Program-made: the position numbers and the translations under genes | Source: Primula veris | Lineage: Eukaryota; Streptophyta; Magnoliopsida; Ericales; Primulaceae | NCBI GenBank assembly: GCA_963682055.1 | Contig: OY821740.1 | Coordinates: 15,524,814-15,588,813, forward strand | Length of the DNA stretch: 64,000 bases | Direction of reading: 5' to 3' | In this document: piece by piece, positions 55,391 to 64,000 of the stretch | Layout of the letters: each line of letters opens with the position of its first letter | How positions within the stretch are numbered: the stretch's first letter is position 1 | Notes under the pieces: generated by a model | What the model was told of the DNA's origin: nothing | Seen by the model: the letters and a program-made list of their open reading frames with translations, nothing else | Database searches by the model: none

Positions 55391-56345
55391 TCCCATACAT
55401 GAGCCGTACCATTAGTATCATTTCACACGTTAGTCTCAGGTTGGTATTAAACCAACTTATAAGACAAAGCTACATGTATATGCATAGTCTTATACTTTTT
55501 CTATATTTAAAATAAATATTGGAAAGTACCCCAACTTACGGTGTATTAATAAAACACAATTCCATTTTTTTCCAACATGAAGTTTAAACGAGCATGTTGA
55601 CATGTTGTACCACTTTATTACAAGTGTCAAGTGGTACTACTTTATAAAATGATGTTCAATGAAATTGATCCTACATATTTAACGTATCTAACATATTTAA
55701 CATATCTAATATCTATTAAGTATTAGTTTGATATACGGTTTAAGATGTAACAAAATTTATTAGTAATTTATAATGGGTTAATTTAGTATATTTATTGGAT
55801 CGATAAAAACCTGTCTAAAATAATAATTATTAATTTATTGGTTAATTAATACCTCTCTAAATTAATAAAATTCATGGTCCTAACATTATTAATTTATAGA
55901 GCTTTTAGTGTACTCGTTTATAATCAAATTTAGCTAGTTTTATTTGATTCCGATCACTTTTGTAACCATTGAGGCATGTTCCACGGAGCCAAGGACTGAC
56001 CGACCCGACACTGTATAACTATAAGTATTGAAACAAGATGGCCCGTTTGCTGGAAAAAAAATATATTTCGTACTTTAATTATATTTCTTGTCTACATTTG
56101 ATAATTGATACACATACTGAAATGCACTGGCTTTGTATTTTTTGTTATCCCACTAGTAATCTATTTTCCTTATCAAAAGAAGACTAAATAAGTAGTTTAT
56201 TAATACGTTATGACAGGAGTACATTCTCATCTTCACTAACAAATTAAACTTTTAAATGCCCGTACTACAATAATAGTAGAAAAGTTAATTAAAAATATTT
56301 TGTTTTAATCATAATAGTCAACTTCCCTAATACACAGGTCATTTA
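55391..56345. other. Intergenic, upstream of GDSL gene 2
   Basis: AT-rich, no gene recognised. Repeated ACATATTTAACATATCTAA-like text near 55670-55710 is simple sequence. Confidence 0.4.
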
Positions 56346-56349
56346 CGCA

Positions 56350-56368
56350 TGAATGGAGTATAAATAAC
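56350..56368 (+). promoter_or_regulatory. TATA box of GDSL gene 2
   Basis: GAGTATAAATAACAACC lies about 70 bases upstream of the ATG. The leader after it (CAACTCCTATGTTAGAATAC) resembles the leader of gene 3 (AAACTTCTATGTTGGAATGC at 61205), evidence of tandem duplication including the promoter. Confidence 0.65.
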
Positions 56369-56429
56369 AACCAACTCCTATGTTAGAATACATTACAAAA
56401 TAGTACAACACATAGGAACACTGCACATA

Positions 56430-59400
56430 ATGGCTAAAATAATGAATTCCCCTCTTTTCATACTAGTCTCTCTCTCTATCCTTGCCGTTTCTCTCCGCAC
56501 AACATCCGCCATCTGCACCTTCCCGCCAACCTCAAAGGACTCGTTGCCATTACCGCCACCACATAAAGTAAAAGGCATGTTTGTTTTTGGGAGTTCTTAT
56601 ATAGATAATGGCAACAACAACTTTTTACCAAGTAGTTTTGTGAAAGTCAATTACGCTCCTTATGGAATAGATTTTCCTCTTGGCCCCACCGGAAGGTTTG
56701 CTAACGGGAAAAACGTCGTTGACCTATTGGGGGAGGAGCTAGAGTTACCTCCATATATTCCGGTTTTTAATAACCCGGAAACAAAAGGGAGTAAAATTGT
56801 TAATGGGGTTAATTTTGCATCTGGAGGTTCCGGGATACTTGATGAAACGGGCTCGTTTCTGGTAAAAAGCTTTCTCTTATCTACATTTTTATTATAACAA
56901 AAACGGAAGGATTTGTGTAGTTTATGTTTTTGAAAATGAATTGGTCAAATAAATATATCAGATATTGCTACGTACTTTTTAGTGTTATTCGAAACAAGAT
57001 TGTGTGGTGCTCATTTTGCAAAGCATATTTTTAAAAGTAAGTTTTTGGAGGGACATGTGAGTAATTAAAGTACAAAGTTCATAAATTGAAAACTGGCTCT
57101 CAGCCTCTCATTGTAAATGGTTTTGATTTTTGAAACCAAGCAAAGCATATAGTTGCTACAACAATAATAATAAATCAAATTAAGTATTTTAGTTATTTAC
57201 AAATACAGTCTTTTTTTTGTACTCATAGGATTCTGATCAGTTTTACTCGTCACCATAGGTAATTTATTCCTTGTTCTAACCTTTCTATTTCTAACAGTAC
57301 GTAGTAAGTAGTAACGACAAAAATCAATATGGAATTAATGTTTTCATATTGCTTTAAGTAATATCCATACTTAATTAAGAAAAACTAGTGATGAATTAGG
57401 ATCGGGATCTAATCCGTAAACATTCAATCCGTATTCCGACTCGATTGAAAGTGGAAAAAAATCCCGATCCCGACCCGACAAAAGTCAGGACCCGATTTTT
57501 TCGGGACCCGAATTTTTGGGATCCTGTAGGGTCGGGATAAGTTTATCCCGAATTACCCGACATATCTTTTTTATTTTACGACGAGATCATTTTTTATTAA
57601 CAATTTTCATTTAAGAAGTGTTACTAACATGAAACATAATCATAGTTTAAAAATAGCACTCCCAATAAATGCAAAACTAAATAAAAATTAACATATAGTA
57701 GAAAAAATAGTGTGAAACTATAAATAATGGAGTAGATAAAAAAATTGATACGTTTTTTATCAGATTCTTTTAATATTTAATTTTATTCACACAAGTAACA
57801 ATTATCATACTAAATGAGATATATTATCATTATAATTTTTATAATAAAAAAATAATGATCAATCATATTTTTTGAAGTAACAATATAACTTTTTTATTTA
57901 ATTATATTTTTTATTTTAATAGTTTCATATATTAAAAACCATAAATATATATTATACTTATTTAATTATAAATAATATATGAAACAAAAAGCATTGTATC
58001 TCATATGATAGAGTGCTTATATTACATGTTAGAGATATAAGGTTCGATTCTCATCATTTGTATTTTATTTAAATTAATTTAAATTTTAGTGTTGAAATAA
58101 AAAAAAAAAATCATGTTATATAATATAAAATATAAAATATAAAATTGTCACCCGATCCCGAAATTTGTCGGATCAAAAAATTTTGGATCGGGAACGGGTG
58201 TGAACACTTGTCGGTCCGAGATTTCGGGATTTTTTCCCCCAAACCATATGAAAAAGCTAGAAGTAATATCGGTAGTAACTCAATTTAAGGTAATCATGAA
58301 ATGTAATTCAGAAGATAAATATTATCCTTGCACAATTTCAGGGAGTAGTAAGTCTAAAGCAGCAAGTAAAGAATTTTGAGGAAGTAACAATGAAGGAATT
58401 GGGGGAACAGTTGGGATGCCGAAGCAGGGAATCATTACCCAACTACTTGTTCGTATTGGGAGTTGGAGGGAATGATTACTCGTTAAACTACTTCCGAACG
58501 CCGATCAATGTCACTCTTCGAGAATTTACTGCCAATTTAACTAACTCTCTCACTGTCCACATTCAGGTAAATCACTTTTATTACTTGGCAGGTCCGTTTT
58601 TGAGGTTTTTTTTATATAATCGTTCAGAAAGCGCGCGTGTTATCTGAAAATTTATCAATTAAATATGTTCTTTTTTGGCGTATTGACAGGATAAATAAGA
58701 ATAAACAACCGAAATCGATCTTGGTACAACTTGAACTGTAGTGAATTTATACTACTGAGCTAATTAAGGGTTGCCCTTTTATTCAACTTTTTACAAATTA
58801 TCTTTATACTTTTAGTATTGTTAATAAAAATCGGTATATATTTAGTTTTGGTTTCTCACCACAATAAAAAAAAACTATTATTATATATGTAAACAAGTTA
58901 TTCATTTAGTTAGTGTTAATTTGTTGTGATTAATTGGTATAAAAGTTAAAACCACAAAAAGTTCATTTCTTCCAATAATACATACAAAAAAAAGTAATGA
59001 TTACATAAATTAAAATTAATACTTATGGCGCCTCGTTTTCTTGTTAAATACAACAAACATAATTAAGATCATTTTTGAAGTATAAAAAAAGTTTATGTAT
59101 GTCGTCAAATAAGTGTCTTTTGTCGTGTTGCATTTGCATTATAATTATATCGTAACACGGTGTCTATAAATTTCTAATTAAATAAAAGAAAGTTTTCATA
59201 GTTATTGCAAGATTATGACCGGTTTGATTCTAGAAGATGAATTAAGAAGACGGTTGAGTTTTTCTTTAAGTATATATTAAGTAGCATCTATTTTTTATTT
59301 TTGTTATACCAATTAATGGAAAATTATTAACGTGTGAAAATGAATGGCAGAAATTATATGATTTGGGAGCCCGGAAATTTGTGCTGATGTCAGTGTATCC

Positions 59401-60913
59401 AATCGGGTGTAACCCGTTAAGTAGGGCAGGTCAGCCTGGTACTAATGGTTGCGTAAATTTATACAACAAGGCAGCTCATCTTTTTAACAGACGATTATTG
59501 CTATTGGTAAATATGATGATGCTTCGTATGCCCGGTTCTATTCCTGTTTATGTCAACGCTTACCGGGTAATTCGAGAAATCATACATAGACCCGCTTCCA
59601 ATGGTTAGTTCTACTTATAAACTTACGATTTCATCGATACAATGTGTGACAATCTCATATGGTGTGCACCTTGTTTGACATTTTTCCAGGTTACACATTG
59701 TCATATCACATGGACAATGGAGCATCAATTGGTCCATTTGCTATTCCATAAGGCTAAATTTTAATGCCCACAGTTTACTAACTACCCAAGTCTCCACTAC
59801 ATGTTACGAGAACCTGCAACATTCAAACTTAACTTTCAACTACGGGATGTTCAATTCCGATGTTTAATGGTTTAAAAGTTTACTAAACTTAACTGTTATA
59901 TAAAGTCATGTTTTTGTGGCACGATTTGGACCTTAATCCACTACAGAAAATGTTAATTTTCGATTTCGAATACTAGGTCACCAAAAGTATTACGTAGACT
60001 CAATTTTGTACATAATAAGCTAGGAAGAGTTTAATATAGAAATACCGAGAACGTCGATTTAGTACGAGGCTGTCAGTAATTCATCAACTTAATTAACTAC
60101 TTAAGTACTTTAACTTGCAAAATCCTCCTTTTATTATCTAAATTTTACAATCAATCAACAATTGAACTGTAGTACTGTATGTTGTGTTTTTGTGCTTAGT
60201 TGTATCTTTTTTAAATTTCTTATCTTCTGTTATGTTATGTTCATTGTCGATATATGTACACTAAAAGCTGTCAGACTACAGTTTGACACCGCATATTTTT
60301 GGCAAAACATTTTTCAATTTTGATACTCTTTTTGGTCTAAAAACTTTTTAAAAAGACTTCTTTAGTTACAATCTATATGCATAGATGCTAACAAAAAGAC
60401 ATGTAAACAAAAATGGAAATATCGGAAGCACGTAGAGTTTATTTGCAAAAGACAGAATTGGGGTTGTTTGCATTTCACCAAAACCTTAGTAAACTTGTAC
60501 CCCCCCCAAAAAAAAAACTTAGCAAACCAACGAATCTGTTCTTAGCTTTAGCACGTATATTCTGGATTTCGAACAGTTCGAATTTCTTATGTTCCTACTG
60601 ACAATTGAATATTCTTTTCGACTTCCGGCTTTTATACTTCCATTGCTAAAGCAGTATATCTAACTCCCATATTATAATTTAACCTGCAGGTTTTAGAGAT
60701 GCTACGACCACTTGTTGCGAGGCAGTACTACCACAGGGAGGCGGTTTATGCAAGAGAGGGGGGTCCGTATGTGCAAATAGAAGCACACATGTATTCTTTG
60801 ATGGAGTTCACCCAACAGAAGCTGTGAATAAATTCATTTCTAAAAGTGCCTTTTCTTCTAATCTCAAAACCGAAGTCTATCCCATCAATGTCAAGCAACT
60901 TGCCCGTATTTGA
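56430..60913 (+). CDS. GDSL esterase/lipase, gene 2 (4 exons)
   Basis: Exons 56430-56861, 58342-58566, 59351-59603 and 60690-60913 join with GT-AG introns and the same phases as gene 1 to 377 residues. A signal peptide (about 1-27) is followed by block I FVFGSSYIDNGNNN (nucleophile Ser56), block II FASGGSGILDETG, block III GVGGNDYSLNYF and block V DGVHPTEAV with the catalytic His. Exon 3 has the same length (253 bases) as in gene 1. Introns are longer than in gene 1: intron 1 holds a DNA-transposon-like segment and a SINE candidate, and intron 3 is 1.1 kb. Secreted SGNH hydrolase; substrate unknown. The frame is intact with all catalytic blocks, so it is probably functional. It shares the GSSY variant of block I with gene 1. 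Confidence 0.9.
57385..58250. mobile_element. GATCGGG-rich DNA transposon-like insertion in intron 1 of GDSL gene 2
   Basis: Both ends are packed with CCCGATCC/GGATCGGG-type motifs (GATCCCGACCCGAC at about 57469; CACCCGATCCCGAAATTTGTCGG at 58149) that differ from the AT-rich intron. Flanks AAAAACTAG (57384) and AAAAAGCTAG (58252) may be a diverged target duplication. Subterminal clusters suggest a hAT-like non-autonomous element. No transposase. Confidence 0.45.
57987..58109 (+). repeat. tRNA-derived SINE candidate
   Basis: The head TATCTCATATGATAGAGTGC, then TTACATGTTAGAGATATAAG and a perfect B box GGTTCGATTCTC, aligns with the body of a plant tRNA (closest in memory to tRNA-Ala). A short AT-rich body and an A11 tail (58100-58110) follow. 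It sits inside the transposon-like insertion. No target duplication seen; a decayed tRNA pseudogene is the alternative. Confidence 0.5.
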
Positions 60914-61189
60914 AGCTCTAATAAGTCTATTTGATCGTGTTTATCAAGTAACACAAGTCTTATTGAAGATGTTAAATAATGTAGTACTGGTAGCCTAACT
61001 GGTACTGTTGTTTTCTCATGCTTAAACGTTTCTTATTACACTTGTGTATTTTGTTTGAGAAAGGAAAACAACTTCATATTAAGAAATGAGATTAGAGCTT
61101 CATATCTGCCGTCCACTAGAACATTCTTAATGTTTTCAACCATATAAGTTAGTTTTCTAGTATGAAAGCTTGGCAATGGGCATAACTGA

Positions 61190-61200
61190 TGTTTAAATAT
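61190..61200 (+). promoter_or_regulatory. TATA-like box of GDSL gene 3
   Basis: GTTTAAATATC lies about 55 bases upstream of the ATG at 61248, weaker than in gene 2. Confidence 0.4.
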
Positions 61201-61247
61201 CAACAAACTTCTATGTTGGAATGCATTACAATATCAGAAACACTACA

Positions 61248-63454
61248 ATGATTAAAACAACGCGGTCCTTGCTCCTCCTCGTTTATCTCTCACTCTGCTA
61301 TTTTTCTCTCCTCAATCTCCGCTCAATGCACCTTTCCAGCCTCACCCGACTCATTTTCATCATCACCACACAATGTCAAGGGCATGTTTGTTTTTGGGAG
61401 CTTGTATGTAGATAACGGTAACAACAACTTTATACAAAATAAATTTGCAAAAGCTAATTACACTCCTTACGGAATAGATTTTCCTTTTGGCCCCTCTGGA
61501 AGATTTACTAACGGCAAAAACGTTGTTGACCTTTTGGGAGAGGAGCTCAATTTACGGAATAGATTTTCCTCTTGGCCCCTCTGGAAGATTTACTTCCATT
61601 GCTAAAGCAGTATATCTAACTCCCATATTATATTCCGGTTTTTACAAACCCGGATACTAAAGGGGTAAAAGTTGTTCATGGGGTTAATTTTGCTTCTGGC
61701 GCCTCCGGGATACTTGATGACACTAACTCCATTTTGGTAACAGTTTTTGTCTTTTGTTTTTGAGGAAATGGTAACAGCTCTGTCTCCATTTCTTTGTTTC
61801 TATACGAAATTGAAAAGACCTACGAAAAAATAAAGGATTTAAAAACAATATTGTTTGGGGAAATTGTATAAACAATTTTTAAAGCAAAGTTGTTGGAAGG
61901 AGAAGGATATGTATCATTTACTTGTGTGAAAATGGAAATACAGTGGCCTCTTTTAGGTTTAAAATTATATTATTTCTGACAGAGTTGAAAAATATACATT
62001 TTCTGTTTATTTTTTAGCAAGTACAATGTTGTTTAGAGGACACTGTAAAAGTATATTTTTTACTAAAAATGTTATTTGGTAAAATTTGTTTACTTTTTAC
62101 TTTTTGAGTTGAAATAATAGTTTATATAGATTAATAGAATTAGAATAAATAATTAACTAGCAAAAAAGATTTCATTGAAAGATTAAAAGAAAAAAAAATT
62201 ATGAAAATATAATATGATTATACGAACATAAAAAAGTTATAAAATTAACTACTTCGCCTACGGTTTCTCATGTTTTTACAAATTTGATAACGAATTTAAT
62301 TTCGATAAAATTTTATATAGTCATCATCACTTAAAACCTCGACATCATCACTTAAAATTTAGATAAAATTAACGACTTCGCCTACGTATCCATTACACAA
62401 TAAATTTAAATATTTAATTAAGATAAAATACATATGACAATTTTATTAAACTGATATGAATTTATAGATTCCATAATAATAATACGAAAAATACCAATTT
62501 ATAATATTTCATGGGATAAATAGCTATAATTTGAGTAATTAAACAAATAAATTATTTATATACTATATATAATGTTTTTTAGGAACTTCATTTCATAATG
62601 TTGTAATGCATTTTTTTTACTATTTTATTACAAAAATGGTATTGTAAAATATTTCTTAAAGTTTTAGTAAAGTATATTTTTTAGATTATTAGAGTTATGA
62701 AAAAAAATTATTTAAGATTTTACGATGTTTCCCTATTGGTTTCGAAACGTTTCGGAAACGTCTCTATTAAATTTTGAAAGAGTACCGTTTCCCATTCCGT
62801 TTTCAAAACGGGTTTTCGAGCAAATGCATTTTCAAGCTAAACAGTATTTCTCAATAACTATAAACCAACATATACTAGATAATATTTTCATGTAATAATT
62901 GTAAAATAAAACTCCTTAAATGCGTTATTAATATTAAAAAATAATGTAAAAAAACATTTTTTTTTAATAAGTATAATAAGTAAGACTTGAAAACATTTTA
63001 TAATGGCTGGGTATTTTATGTATATATAATAGAATAGGCAATAACTATAGTAGACCAAAAGCAATTTACTTTTAACAAGTACAATGAAGTTTACTTTCAA
63101 TAAATAAAATAAAAAATGTATTACTTTTCTAAAAAGTAAGCTTTTTTAATCACCACCAAACAACATTTTTACTTTTCATAAGTAAAAGTAATATCAAGTA
63201 AAAAGTAAAGGTCACCAAACAGGCCACTATGCTTACCATCTTTTCTTCTTGAATAACAAATCGAAATGAGAACTATGCTTACCTTTACTTCTTTTCTTCA
63301 GTGCCATAGCGACGAATCATTACCCAACTACTTGTTTTTGTTGGGAACCGGAGGAAACGATTACTCGTCAAACTTCTTTGCAGCAAAAACGAGCAATGCC
63401 ACTCTTAAAACTTTCACTACCAATTTAACTACCTCCTTCAGTATTCAGATTCAG
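61248..63454 (+). pseudogene. GDSL esterase/lipase, gene 3 (broken; exons 3-4 beyond window)
   Basis: Exon 1 (61248-61736) has the signal peptide in one frame and the mature region in another, so an indel lies at about 61270-61320. Block I reads FVFGSLYVDNGNNN: the nucleophile Ser of GSSY is Leu. At 61552-61632 an insertion of foreign order causes a stop (TAA near 61603) and a frame change; the homologous frame resumes with TNPDTKG and NFASGASGILDDTNS before the donor at 61737. Exon 2 is cut short at its 5' end: after the acceptor TTCTTCAG at 63300 only the latter half remains (DESLPNYLFLLGTGGNDYSS to 63454), missing about 30 residues present in genes 1 and 2. Intron 1 is AT-rich, about 1.56 kb. 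The remaining exons would lie past 64000. Several independent lesions make it non-functional. Confidence 0.88.
61552..61632 (+). repeat. Templated insertion in GDSL gene 3 exon 1
   Basis: 61552-61594 repeats the gene's own 61467-61509 (43 bases, one difference: CCTCTTGG for CCTTTTGG). 61591-61632 is identical over 42 bases to 60635-60676 in intron 3 of GDSL gene 2 (TACTTCCATTGCTAAAGCAG onward). The two pieces overlap at TACT. Confidence 0.9.
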
Positions 63455-64000
63455 GTAATAAACTCACAATTTTTGCCGAGGGTCGGTTTTTGAGTTTTGT
63501 TCTTACTCCCAACAGTTCCGTTCAATTCAGCTTTTACTGCCGTCTACTAAGTTCTTCTAAGGAAAAAAAAGTACAATGAAAACACTAATAGGAAGAAATT
63601 AAGCCTAAAGATTGTTTCACTCGAGCTTAGATACGTATCTAAAGTGGGCATCCTATTAAGCCGAGAAGCTGGATTTCTTTAGATGGTCAAAAAAGCTGAG
63701 CGCTTTTAAGCTGAGTAGAATCATTTGGGTGACCGGAAGTAAGTTGGATAACTATCACAAATAAGCTGGCTGATGAACAAAAGTCATTTGGAAGACGCAT
63801 GGCTTTTTTGGAAAAACTTACTTAAAGAGTTAATAGTCTTTCGCAATGAACTGTGAGAAGTCTGTTCATCTGGGTTATCTATAGCCAAAAAGAAACATAA
63901 CTTTACTCGATAAGATAAAAGGAACGGGCAAAATTTTCCCGCCAAGTAGACATTGCTTACATCTATATTTCTCTCCACCAAAGTAGTATCTGTTACTTCC
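63455..64000. other. Intron 2 of GDSL pseudogene 3 (runs off the window)
   Basis: Begins with donor GTAATAAAC at 63455. No further exon is recognised before the window ends. The text GCCCACTTTAGATACGTATC-type plus TTGGGTGACCGGAAG near 63640-63740 looks like ordinary intronic or repeat DNA. Confidence 0.45.

Overview
The window is plant nuclear DNA, most likely from a eudicot. Genes carry GT-AG introns and AT-rich flanks, and at least half of the sequence is LTR retrotransposon. Plant-type gene families (eIF5, GDSL esterase/lipase) and plant MITEs are present. I cannot name the species. I see no bacterial operons, rRNA genes or CRISPR.

Layout, left to right. Positions 1-6.6 kb hold a eukaryotic initiation factor 5 gene: TATA box, non-coding exon 1, a 3.85-kb 5'UTR intron built of degenerate repeats, a uORF, and an intact single-exon CDS (4915-6264). 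A ~105-bp tandem array (7340-8460) and small MITEs follow. A young, structurally complete Ty1/copia element lies on the minus strand (10340-18752; TSD AAAAG; 1459-aa gag-pol). It ends 159 bp upstream of the first of three tandem GDSL esterase/lipase genes (18912-21572; 56430-60913; and a broken third copy from 61248 to beyond 63454). About 35 kb of nested transposons separates GDSL gene 1 from gene 2. This includes an old decayed copia element (24969-34583, TSD ACCTG) that carries a younger gag-only element (25582-30648, TSD GCTTC). It also includes a 16.9-kb Tat/Retand-like Ty3/gypsy element (37613-54506, TSD GAGTT), which itself sits inside an older terminal-inverted-repeat element.

The most unusual part is the 9.8 kb between the integrase of the gypsy element and its 3' LTR. 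It starts with a 74-bp tandem array. After that comes a series of genes that all run antisense to the retrotransposon. One is a four-exon gene whose ATG, splice sites and reading phases all agree; it has a 'putative gypsy type transposon' (Transposase_28-like) N-terminus and a coiled-coil C-terminus. Around it are seven small, mostly coiled-coil ORFs, six of which have a TATA box 50-100 bp upstream of their ATG. The sense gag-pol carries stops and frameshifts, while five of the small antisense ORFs are uninterrupted.

How the parts relate: the host genes are one housekeeping translation factor and one tandem esterase cluster. The cluster was pulled apart by successive insertions whose order can be read from the nesting and from LTR divergence. 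The third GDSL copy has been inactivated by a frameshift, loss of the catalytic serine and a templated insertion copied partly from an intron of the second gene.
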